Positions 1 to 10,818 of a DNA stretch of 64,000 nt are shown piece after piece. The notes below the pieces were generated by a model. The model saw nothing but the letters and a program-made list of their open reading frames with translations, was not told where the DNA came from and searched no databases. Every line of letters begins with the position of its first letter. Position 1 is the first letter of the stretch. Source of the stretch: Mesostigma viride (lineage: Eukaryota; Streptophyta; Mesostigmatophyceae; Mesostigmatales; Mesostigmataceae); contig RPFO01000114.1 in NCBI GenBank assembly GCA_009746045.1, positions 760,580-824,579 of the forward strand. The letters are read 5' to 3'. The position numbers and the translations under genes were made by a program.

Positions 1-1166
1 CATGAGCAGCATATCCTACTCTGAAAATGGAACGCAGCATGCATGTTGGTGACCGCGCCGTCCAGCTTGCGGGCCAGGTCGGCGGTGAGGGTCCACGTCT
101 CGGCCCCATACGTGAGAACAGTCCAAGGACGAGGACCTTGAACAGGTCCTGTTTCTCGATCTTGCCCAGGGGCTTGCGCCACAGGGTCCGGTACTGGCGT
201 AAAGCGTGCCAGGCGAGGGAGATGCGATGGTCCACATCAACCTCGCAGCTGGGGAGCAGGCTGCCCAGCAGCTTGACGCGGTCCCGATACAGGACTCGAG
301 AGCCGTCGAGGAGATAGAGGGGTGGCGGTGAGTGGGTGAGCCCAACCGCCAGGGCCTCTGTCTTCTTGCTGACCTCAAGCCCCACTGCACGGGCCTCGAT
401 AGCCAGGCAGTCAAGCCATGTCTGCACGTGCCCAGTGTCCTCGAAGAGGGTGGTGTCGTCTGCGTATATGATGTCTGCCAGCCGAATCTCCGTGTCCGCT
501 CCGCCATGCCAGTATTTGTTAGCGACCTGCACCCCTGGTTCCCTACCCACGATGCGGGCAAATCGCTTGCGCGCCTGAATCATGACGTATTCGACCACAA
601 TAATGAACAGGTAGGGCGACACCACGCAGCCCTGCCACACACCCTTCTGTAAAGGGCATGGGGGCGTGGTCCGGTAAGAAGTGCGCACCCTCCTTCAAGG
701 TGGGGACTTGGTAGTCCGCGGCCGAGGAGGGGGGCGCAGGCGGCGGGGGGGGTTCGGCAACACCGAGACGGGCGGCCGTCTCGGGGTGAAGCGGCAGGGG
801 GGGGGGCGCGAGCCCCACCTGTCAAGGAAACATTGGTGGGCCAACCAGCGGTCAAGGCTGACCGGCGTCGTGCCGTCCCCCGTGTGCTCCACTGGAGTGC
901 GCTGCCGCCGGCCGCCGAGCCGGTCGATCAAGGTGGTACCACATGTCCTTACCCGGGTTGCGAGCTTTGCAGGCCTTGGCATCTGCGATGCACTGGGCCG
1001 CCTCTGTGTCCTGAGCGTGTGCGTAGGCCTCCACAAGGGCGGCCTTGAGCACCGGTTTCAGCAGCGGGTGCCGATTACGCTTGAGGCGGCTGGTATGAGC
1101 TGGTATGGGGCCCATAATGGGCGTACATGCACAGGCCACGTTGGCTAGGCGTAGTGGATGCTCCAC
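1..1166 (-). mobile_element. RTE-like LINE fragment, ORF2 with internal deletion
   Basis: Reading leftwards, about 1-660 encodes the second half of a LINE reverse transcriptase. It has the GVWQGC and SPYLFIIVVEYVM block, the LADIIYADDTTL active-site motif and the downstream LLGS...RISLAWHALR region. About 680-1166 matches the region just upstream of the RT in the LINE at 10819-12835, including the proline-rich stretch. The roughly 600 bp that should lie between them (RT fingers and motif A, present at about 11040-11640) are missing, so this copy has an internal deletion and several frame breaks. The element runs off the left edge, so its 3' end is not visible. Confidence 0.85.
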
Positions 1167-1643
1167 AAGAAGCTTCTTTATTTTGAATCATAGATAAGAA
1201 AATAGATAAAAGTTTCATGCGTCACAGATCGGATTGACAAGCATGTGTGGTTCAGTTCTAACTTCAGCCCATCCTTACCACACCTGCCTACATGCACCAA
1301 GGCACAGATGGCAGTGCGAGGCCAGGTGTACATGGGCATTGTCCTAACGAATCCTGTTGTGCCCGTGCGAATGGCAGGGCACAACACCCACTGGATGAAG
1401 ATTGATACAGAACTTTTTGAGATTGAGACCACGGGTCCGAGGCATGCCGCATCTGCGGACGCCACCGCCAAATATCACAACCCCCCTCCTGCCCAGAATA
1501 CACGGATGCATTAAAAAGAGCCTAATTACAAGGACGAGGGGGGCCATGCGCGGCGGTCCCTCCAGACGTATCCCCGTGGGGGACACCACTCGCTGGAGTT
1601 TGCTAGCACACGGGGATTAAAAAAACGGGGGGTGTTAGCAGGT
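1167..1643. other. 3' flank of atpC
   Basis: There is no ORF of coding character here. On the minus strand a TGTAA pentamer, the usual poly(A) signal of many green algal genes, lies at 1530-1526, about 115 nt past the atpC stop. It probably marks the end of that transcript. Nothing else is recognisable. Confidence 0.5.
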
Positions 1644-4600
1644 TTAGATGTTGCCGGCGCAGATCTCGATCAGCTCCGACGTGATCTTGGCCTGTCGCCG
1701 CCGGTTGTAGACCAGGTCGAGCGTCTTGCGCAGCTCCTTGGCGTTGTCCGAGGCGTTGCTCATCGCGTTCATACGCGCGGCCAGCTCTGAGGCGAGCGCC
1801 TCCTGGAGGGCACGCAGGATCTGCGAGTTGAGGTACAGCGGCAGCAGCGCATCCAGAATCTGGGATGGCTCCTGCTCGAACAGCAGGGTGGCGTCCAGGG
1901 AGGCCGTCTCGATCTTCTGCACGTCGCGCTGCACCTCCAGCTTGCCACCCGAGGTGGTCAGGCGGAACAGCTCGTCCTCAGAGGGGTCGATGCAGTTGCC
2001 GTTGATGTCGCAGACCTCGCCGGACGGGGCCATGGGCAGCAGCGTCTGGACGACGGGCTCGGCCTTGATGAGCGACACGAACTTGGTGTAGACCAGCTCA
2101 ACCTACAGAGTAAAAAGGACGTTAGGACCGCGAGGAGAACGGGGTCACTGCGCATGCAATTTAGGGGAAACAGGCGAGCGGGAGGCAACTAGACAGAGGG
2201 GATTGGGCACCCCTGGAGGGGGGGGGGGGGATGAGGTGCACGTTTAGGGGGCACCGGGAAAATTGAGCATCATGGGTAGTATGTATAAGAAAGGGCGTGA
2301 TGGTCCTTCACCTAGTAATGTTGAGCGAACGAGGGATGCAGAAAGCCCATACCATCTGTACCATGCGGGACACCAGGAAAACCACTGCTCCACGCACATC
2401 CGCCTGGAAGCGAGAAGGATAGTTGACACAATATGTCCACTGGGGCACAAGCTGTCCTAACACTTTGACCATCCAGCGTGGTTTGAGAGCAGGGGTCCTA
2501 ACCATCAGCTTTCCAGCAAGCCAAAGAAAAAAATGGTAGGTACTACTACATCACCTTTTTTTCACCAGAGCAACAACCGCACTATCAGTGCGAACAAAAT
2601 GATCTGGAAGTCACCGAGGGCCTCAACTAAGCAATTACAACCGCAAATGCATGGCCAGCCACACCAGCAGAACATATATCCTCAGAGCGAGCAGAGCATA
2701 CGCCGTGTCACACAACCCCTTAACTGCACCCCTACTTAACCCTCACCAGTTGCACCCCGACCTACCCCCCCCCCTCCAAACACCGCCCCTCGGCAAGCCC
2801 TCGACAAGCTCACCTTGTCGACGGCCTCGGTGGTGAAGTAGGAGAAGACGGCATCGGCGATGACCTGCGCCTCCTTGGCGGTAGGCGCGGCGCTGCCCTC
2901 CAGCATCTTGGAGATGTCGAACTTGATGTTGCGGGTGGCCGACTTGAAGTAGGTGTTCCCCTTCTTGCCGATCAGCACCATGGTCACGTCCACACCGCCG
3001 GCCTTGAGCTCACGGTAGCGCATCTCAGCCTGTAGGTTGGTGTGGGGGGCAGGCAAGAGGATGGAGGCAAGGGGGAGAGGAAAGGAAGGGGAGGAAAGAT
3101 ATGGGAGAGGGTAAGTTGACAAATGGATGGATTGGGTGGCTGGGCAGACCATGACACAAGCGCACGTAGCTGCCACAAAAGATGCCAATATGGCTGCTGG
3201 TAGCATCACAATGCTGGGAGGAAAGGGAAGGAATACCCCTGCTCTCTAGCTGGGTTCACAAATTTGCGTGAGGGGGATGTGAACATGAACCCCTGATAGA
3301 ATGCCCTGACATATTACCCATCTATTTCTTGAGAAGGGCCAAATTGCCTCTCTGAAATTCAGGTGCCCATACCCGGGCCCACCCTTCTACCAATGGAGAA
3401 CATTACCAGATCAACCCATCGAAGACATTAAATGAGCTCTCCGTGAAGCTAGAATGGGGAGAAAAAAAAAAGGCGCGCTGGAAGAAAACCACTTTGCAAT
3501 TTACAGATAGCCAGCATCGCGACAGAGTGCGCATCTGTGGACATTGATGGCAAGCTTCGCAGCAGCACTGGAGCAACTGAACTGTTCTGATTCCCCTTCA
3601 TCTCTAGAAAGTGAAAACTTAAGGCCAAACACAGCCACAAGAGGGATAAAAATCAACATGGATGCTGAGACCTTCAAGGGAAAGAATAGACATTAAGCCA
3701 CATATATCACTGAATAGTGTAATCGCCACATTATAGGCATCCTTCCAAGAGAGGCCCCTCCACACACACATAACTTAATGAGATGCTACTCCATGAAAGC
3801 GTTAATAGAGATACCAACAACACACATATGGGCTGAGCATTTCTGATTTATTGCTGCCTAACGCACATGAACACATTTAAACATGCTACTCATACAAAGC
3901 AGACCATTCGATATTCCCCCACACTCTCGCACAACATCACACAACGGATAGCCAACATGTGTATCTACTTGCATGTGTCACCGATTGGTGGCCAAGCCCC
4001 CCCAACTACCTACCCAGGGGGCAACCATAGCAAAAGTTCTACGATCTATGGTGCTGACTGACATGGCAGAATAGGGCCACTACTAGCCCAAAACATCGTC
4101 ATTTCATGCTTTACCATGAAAGAAAGAACCTGCTCTATTGGAAAGTGTGGTGGGAAATGATGTGGACGAGAACGGAGCGTTGTTATTTGCATACCTTCTT
4201 GATGACCTGGGTGTTGTAGCCACCGCACAGACCACGGTCACCAGAGATGACGACCAGGCAGACCTTCTTGACCGGGCGAACCTCGGTCAGAGGCGAGTCG
4301 ACATCCTCATTACGCAGCTGCTCATTAACTCCGAAAAGCACCTGCATAAACGAGCAAGGGATGATAAATTGATGTGAGGAATCAACTCACTAATTGTTAG
4401 CCCTTGGTTGCCATGGACTTCGGCGGCGAGCGGGGAGGGGGAAAAGACGGGCTATCGGGCATGGTGCGTAGAGGAGGCTGCCGTGGATGTCCAAAATCGT
4501 TTCAGTGTGGGACGATCAAAAGGAGGCTAACCCTTGCCAATACTCCCGAATACTCCAAATCTACCCTGGCCATGACTAGTCGTCATCCGCGTCATTACGA

Positions 4601-5032
4601 TGGCCATAACCTAAATCCATCCGTGATAGCGATCTCGTTGAAGTTTCCGCCATTATTAAAAAGGATCGTAGCCCTACCGTTACCATTTCACCCTCATCAC
4701 CCTTCCCATTCGCCAATAGGATGCCGAATGCATACCTTGACGAGCTGCTCAGAGAATGGGCGTCCGTTAACGACGGCCTCCTGGGCACGGCGCACCTTAG
4801 CGGCGGCCACAAGCTTCATGGCATCGGTAATCTTCTTGGTATTCTTAACTGAAGCGATACGCTCACGCAGTGCCTTCAAGCTCATGCAAGTAACATTGCC
4901 ACGGCTAGGAGCGACGGGGGCCTTGCTGCGGAAAGCGGCACAGGCATCCTGGCTCTTCTTGGATTCCAGGGGCGTCGCCGCGCGCAGCCCCGTGAAACCC
5001 TTAAAGGAGACAGTTGAAGTCGCGGCAGCCAT
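1644..5032 (-). CDS. atpC: Chloroplast ATP synthase gamma subunit, 4 exons
   Basis: Exons on the minus strand are 5032-4736, 4341-4195, 3029-2814 and 2102-1644. All introns are GT-AG and phases agree, giving 372 aa, close to the usual length. The gamma subunit is the rotor shaft of thylakoid CF1 and couples proton flow to ATP synthesis. The N-terminus (about 45 aa, Ser/Ala/Lys-rich) looks like a chloroplast transit peptide. It is followed by the family block around [20 protein letters not shown], the [12 protein letters not shown] motif in exon 2, and the C-terminal coiled coil ending [14 protein letters not shown]. The last exon carries [11 protein letters not shown], the two-cysteine loop that lets thioredoxin switch the chloroplast enzyme on in light; mitochondrial and bacterial forms lack it. 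The start is the first ATG, 341 bp from the divergent RPL18A start. Confidence 0.97.
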
Positions 5033-5373
5033 TTCTAAAGGCGGCGGAGTGGTTGAGTGGCGGGCTGGCCGATGCTAGCGAGGACCCGGAGTCCGAGCGA
5101 CTTCTCACTTTTCTTTGTGGCCTGTCTTTGTCCTGTGGATGAGGTGCGCCGTCGATGAATCAAACCAGCGCATTGGCGCCGCGCGCGGTGTATGGCGAGC
5201 ATGACAGGGGAGCGTACCGTACACCAAGTATCTGGCGCCGGCAGTTTGCTGCCGTATCATCGGGGCGCCATGCGGGCGCGGGGGCCGGGGTTGCACTCGA
5301 GGCGCCGGCCGTCATGGAAACAAAACCAGAGCGAAGGCACGAAGGAAGGCCTCTGTAAGGGAAGGCCTTCGCC
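5033..5373. promoter_or_regulatory. Divergent promoter region atpC / RPL18A
   Basis: These 341 bp separate the two start codons of head-to-head genes, so both core promoters and 5' UTRs should lie here. The stretch is GC-rich. I see no clear TATA box. Confidence 0.5.
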
Positions 5374-8300
5374 ATGAAGGTCAGTAGCCATAGCCGTCGT
5401 GTATGGTGCAGCATTTATGTTTTCGAATTGATGAATATGGGATTAAGATCATGCAGTATGTAGTGAGCTTGCTGGAGTTGTGTGCACTCCATGGGCATGA
5501 GTTTAGCTCCTGTAATATTAGTGGCGGCGATGTATACTAAATGGACACGCCGTTTTCTGTGTACCTTCCACACCCACTACGCCTGCAGTTCCACCAGTAC
5601 CAGGTCGTGGGGCGTGCCCTCCCCACGGAGAGGGATGCCAACCCGAAGATTTACCGGATGAAGCTGTGGTCAACTGATGAAGTCAGGGCGAAGAGCAAGT
5701 TCTGGTAGGCTTTACTCTACATGCATCGCAGCATGCATGGCGATTATAATATTGCCATTTGATTTTGAGGCAATGTGCTTTAAGCGTATTGCATGTGTCT
5801 TGTTCAATTCGCACAGCCACCGCATTTCCGGCATCTGAAACCATCGTTATTACCTTGTTGCCTGCGTGATGCGCGCAGGTATTTCTTGAGGAAGCTTAAG
5901 AAGGTGAAGAAGTCCCATGGTCAGATGCTGGCTTGCAACGAGGTAAGCAGGCTGCGAACTAGTTTTGGGATTGTCTTGAATTTTTCAGCGGTGTTTTTGC
6001 AGCGTGTTTATTTATCCTCGCAACACGGCGAGGATACTCACTTCAAGTACATCTCACGACGTCCCGGGTCTGAATTGCGTGCGTGACGTGGCTTTCTCGC
6101 ATCTTCAGATTTTCGAGAAGCGCCCAACCACCGCGAAGAACTTCGCCATCTGGCTTCGCTATCAGGTATATGGTGCTATTAGTTTTGACAGCCTGGAAGT
6201 CTTTTAACCCGGTTGGGATCGGACTTCAATTTATCCAATTGAACGGGGCGCTCTAGATGGATGAGACGTTTTTTAGGCAGCTTAGACGGCCTCCAGGTCA
6301 TGGTCAAGGGGGTTACAGTCCCGGTGTTATGTGGACATGAGCGCAATGGCTTGACACTGCGAGCCAAAGGCTGCGATCGGATTATGCTTGACGGGTGAAT
6401 AGAGTATAGTTGAGCTGGCATCGAGTAATCAAGGACATGTAACAGAGCTGATGGTTGACGGCCGATGTCCAGGGACGCCGAGGGGTGGGGGCACTTGATG
6501 ATGGGTTATTGAGGCGCCAGCACACGACCAGAGCCTGAGGGGGTCATCCAGACATACTTTGATCAGCCGGCCAGTAGATTGGCATTACCGGCATCACTTA
6601 ACATGCTAATGGGTGTCGAGGCGACTGTGCCTTGGAGGCAAGGAGATCCGGATGTGGCCTGGTGACAGGGGCAGTCATACGAATGGAGCCATGGGCAGCC
6701 GTGGCATGCTACAGAGAGAGACTTGGTCTCTCCGTCGTGAGGCGTTAGCCGTAGTTACATCAAAGCTTGATGGCCTGGGGGTGATGGCCTGGACCTGGGC
6801 CGTCCGGAAGGGCATCCCGAAGAGTCATGTGTTAGATGGTGTTTTTGCGTTGAGATCCGGTTCAAACAGTTGGGATGCCACCCTGGAAGAAAGGACAGGG
6901 AGGAGCCTTTTGGTATTATTGCCAAGCGGTTAGGGTGTTGACGCTGCTGGAGTGGGCCGCCGATGAGGAAAGGAGATCTTCCGGCTTGGTCCATGATAGT
7001 GTCTTCTGACCCTGGACAGCTTGGCAGGCTGAGCAAAAGTTTCTTGTCTGGTTGGGAGATGTAACTGGACCACGGCGTCTGGGCCAACAACCTGTAATGC
7101 CACAAGGACATTTTGTGCCTGTGACGTAGATTTCTTTGGGCTACCACCCTAGTGTTGGTTGGCTTGTCAATGGCCTGGCGCATTGTGCTGCAGTTCGCGG
7201 TCACGGTTGAATGATATAATCTGGTGGATATAATCCGATGGCTGTCTGCATACCCAACGAGGAAGGGCACAGCGGGAGTGTAGTCCTCGTATATAGGTCC
7301 TCCTCAGGCGCCCCACACACATGGACCTGGTTTCAGGTGTTTTGCGTGTGTGGGGGGCCTGGTTGGCTTTGGGTCTCAGCAAGTGCGTAAAGGTGGAAGG
7401 GGGCATGAGGAATGTGGCTGTTGGCAACCTCCAACCTCCAACGTTTATGAATTCTGTCTATGGATAGGTCACGTGCCCCTGTTTGGTTTCTGAGCCACCC
7501 TGCTGCCCATGCTGCTGTGGTGGTTTACCCTCGCTATCGTGTTTGTGGCGTTGAGGTGGGCGGTTGCTAGCATGCACATGTGCATAGGATTGTTGCGACT
7601 GGCTCATAGCATCCTGCCAGGTTGCTTCCAGCCTTTTAAAGAAAGGGCGTTCCTTTCATATTCTCAATGCACCTAAGAGGTTTTCTGGCTATTTTGTTTT
7701 GGGATTCCTACAATAGGGAGTTCGTTATCAACCCTAAGTTACGCGGTAATGTGCTACTTCAAGGTGTTAATCCTCCCCTCCCCTCTTCCCCCCTTCTCCT
7801 TTCCTACCCATTCTCCCCCCCCTTTTCTCTTTCCACTCCCATATCTCCCCCCCCATGTGACGCAGTCTACGTGTAAATTAATTAGTTCATCTCCCCCCCC
7901 CCCCTTTTCCCCAAACGCCCCCAACTTGTCCTTTTTTCGCTCCCCTTGTTTCCCTCCTTGCACCCTTGCAAGTTTGCCCTTTCCCATCAGCCGCTCTGCA
8001 GCATGATCGCGTAGAATGATATGAATAACCCATTTCCGCTTCTGACTTCTTGGTGACCCCCCCCCCCCCCCTCACTCCCTCAGAGCCGCACCGGCTACCA
8101 CAACATGTACAAGGAGTACCGTGACGTGACCCTGAACGGCGCTGTGGAGAGCATGTACCACGAGATGGCGTCGCGCCACCGCGTGCGCGCGGGCGGCATC
8201 CAGATCATCAAGACGGCGACGATCATGCCAAAGGAGTGCAAGCGCGCGTCCACCAAGCAGTTCCACGACTCAAAGATCAAGTGCGTGCGGTCGCTTGCTT

Positions 8301-9532
8301 TTATTCGTTTTCAAGGCTAGGAGTAGATATTACGTCTTATGGACCCCGATCACCGGTATAGTTTGTATGCGTTTATAAATAGTTCGTGTTGCATAGCTTG
8401 ACCAGATGCGGTTCTGTGGACCTCTGAAGAATAGGCATGTGGGGGGGGGGAGAGGGTAAAGGTGACAGATACCGCTAAGAAAAACATCGCAGTTCTGGCA
8501 ACGCTGTTTTCTGTGCGGTGGGGCCAATAGGTTCACATTTTTGGTAGTTTCCTTTTTAATGGTCCGTGTATGCATGTCCTGTATTCATCGTGTGAGCAAT
8601 CGTATAGCTTCCTCTTTGTCGGCAGGAAGATTTTGTTGCGTGAGGTCAGGCACATTGCGATAGGTGCCGTGTGGGCCGGCATGCCTCGCGTAACCGCAGC
8701 ACGCATACTGGAATCACCCATCGATAGAAGCATCACTGGGCGTCCTGCACCCTGATGCCCCTGGTGTTGCCGCAAGCCATTGGCTCGATTCGTGGTTAGG
8801 TTGGTGCGCGCTCTTGGCCAGCCTTGTGACCCGCTCATGGCTGGGAAACCAGGATGCTAGTATGATAAGACGTTGTTACTATCAAAAGGATACTAGAATT
8901 ATAAGACGCTGTCATTAGTAGCACGATAGAGGATAGCAGTATCATAAGGTCATCGGGACTAGCACGATAGAGGATCCCAGTAATATAAGGCGTTGTCGTT
9001 ACCAGCACGATATAGCATACCTGTGTTTTAAGACATCGTGGTTACCAGCATGATATAGGATACGCGGGGTGCCATCACAATCACATCCCCTTGGCTTGAC
9101 GATTGGTCGCGTTTGGTCAAGCTTGTTACCCATGGTTGTGAACGTCTCAACCATCATGGGCTCTGTTGCTCCCCAGCAGGACTGTGTTTACTGCTACTTC
9201 AATAATGAATGATGGGCTAATTTTTTGTGGCTTTCATGCTCTCCCCTGCGGTTGTTGTCTACCATACTCGAGCTCACCGTTTACCCCTTTCTCTCCATTT
9301 TTTTTTTTTTTTTACTACACAGTTTATCATCCTGTTGTAGTCAACCCTTTGCGATCCCGTGTTTCCCTCGTTTTGCGACGTGACTAACCTTGCGACAAGA
9401 TGAATCCCCCCTGCCCCCACCCCCCTCTATTCTGGTTGCAGGTTCCCACTGGTCGTCCGCCACGTGCGCGCCCCGACCAGGAAGCTGAAGACCACGTTCA
9501 AGGCCAAGCTGCCCGTGACCAACACCTGCTAA
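5374..9532 (+). CDS. RPL18A: 60S ribosomal protein L18a (eL20), 6 exons
   Basis: Exons are 5374-5379, 5589-5704, 5879-5942, 6109-6165, 8084-8280 and 9442-9532, all GT-AG and in phase, giving 176 aa (family about 178). The protein is a structural component of the cytosolic large ribosomal subunit. Family blocks are plain: [80 protein letters not shown] and [10 protein letters not shown]. Exon 1 is inferred to be just ATGAAG before a GTCAGT donor, giving the short M-K-F-H start expected in the family. The alternative is an in-frame ATG at 5541 with read-through of the acceptor, which would add about 16 unusual residues. Introns 4 and 5 are long (1,918 and 1,161 bp). Confidence 0.95.
8850..9068. 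repeat. Degenerate minisatellite in RPL18A intron 5
   Basis: About four diverged units of roughly 50-58 bp share a core like AGCACGATAGAGGATA followed by a variant of ATAAGACGTTGT. The array lies wholly inside the intron. Confidence 0.7.
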
Positions 9533-10441
9533 GGTAGGCAGTAGTCATATATCACATATGGTCACAGGCTAGTGTGGCGAGTTGCCATGGATGTGGGGGG
9601 CAAACGAGGGTAGGACACGGAGCTGCCTGGAAGGGATGCATGGCGGCTTGTGTGGGCTTAAAGGCTACCGGCAGTGGCAGGGAGATAGTATTGATCATCG
9701 CGCCACATACACTATGTTTTGCTGCATTATATTTTTCTGCTCAGCTGCGACAGGCGCGTGGAAGGAAATCATGGCTGGCCATGGGTAGCAGGTCATGTGG
9801 CATGGCTGTTGAAAGCCTGTGGGTGTGTCAGAGTGTTGTAAACAGGATTGTGTGAGGGCAGGCAGGTTTGTGCATGCTGCTTGTCAGAGTTAATGACCAT
9901 CTGGTCCGAAGCATGCTGCCAAGCCAGCTGCAGCACTTCAGTCTACCTCCCAAGGCATGTTGCTGTGGATGTGTGGCATATCACTGTTAAACACGGCTCT
10001 CTTTCTCAGTCATCTCTCGCTGAATGGATTGGGCCCTCTGCAAGCCCTGGTCCTAAAACGTTATGTGTATGCCTGCCGGCGCGTCCCATCGTCTGTGCCT
10101 CCTGATCGAACGTTTGCCAGGTGCTTTTTGTCACTGCGCTGCATCGGTGAGAGCGACAAGGGCGGCATGGACATGCATGGAATTTGCCAGGTCGTTGACC
10201 AACTATCAGATAGTTAACTGATTAACTATCAGAGCTGAGCACTGGCGTGTCATTAGCAAATAGAAGGGTAAACTCATTATTGTTTTTTAATAAGAGAGAA
10301 ATTTAACTTATTGTTAATTTCTTAATTCTCTTTTTTTACAGACCCCTAAATGTCATGTGCAGTCCGAGCATTTGGGTGAATCGCACCTGGCATATTTTTA
10401 CTCGATGCTGGTCGTCTCATTGATATTTGTACTTGACTGAA
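9533..10441. other. RPL18A 3' flank with AT-rich inverted repeats
   Basis: There is no credible gene. A TGTAA lies at 9837-9841, a possible poly(A) signal. At 10209-10230 a perfect 9-bp stem (GATAGTTAA/TTAACTATC) encloses a 4-nt loop. About 10293-10335 is a second, imperfect AT-rich inverted repeat. Confidence 0.5.
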
Positions 10442-10756
10442 TAAATGGTGTGACTACCACGGAGCTTGGGTTGGATCCTCGATGACGATCTGACCCCGGA
10501 GCAGCTTAGCGCCCGCAGGGTCCGGCTGGCACAGGAGGACGCGAAGAAGGCCCTCGCTGACCGCACGAAGAAGGTGCGGCTGTGGTGGAAGGACAACGCA
10601 TGGGAAATCGAGGTTACCTCGCGGGAGGTCCCCACGCCGAGGGCGGACACGCGGCGGGGTAGGGAGTAGGTCCTCCCCACCACCCACAGCGCGAGCAGCT
10701 ACCGGGGGGTTAGCCACGGGGAGTCCTCAGTGGGAGGGGAACATGGGATGGAATGG
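10442..10756 (+). mobile_element. LINE ORF1 C-terminal fragment
   Basis: The frame 10466-10669 encodes 67 aa with DDDLTPEQLSARRVRL, a run of charged helix and RLWWKDNAWEI. It aligns with the ORF1 C-termini in the elements at 12836-14757 (DDDLTLAQQQRRREL then VYWKGAAIYV) and near 56100. It looks like the C-terminal domain of an L1-type ORF1 nucleic-acid-binding protein from a third subfamily. From about 10713 the sequence instead matches the plus strand of the region near 57165, so another minus-strand 3' UTR piece abuts it. The N-terminal part of ORF1 is absent. Confidence 0.6.
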
Positions 10757-10818
10757 ATTAATTAATTAATTAATTAATTAGGAACATAACTCCGTTGGGA
10801 GTATATGTAGCACATAGC
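10757..10818 (-). mobile_element. LINE 3' end with (TTAA)n tail
   Basis: On the minus strand this reads GGGCTATGTGCTACATAT, then a hairpin ACTCC-CAAC-GGAGT (10802-10789), then a (TTAA)n tail. It is the 3' terminus of an ORF1-type element without its body. Confidence 0.7.

Noticed and set aside
4138-4377. 79-aa plus-strand ORF within atpC
   Set aside because: It is the antisense shadow of atpC exon 2.
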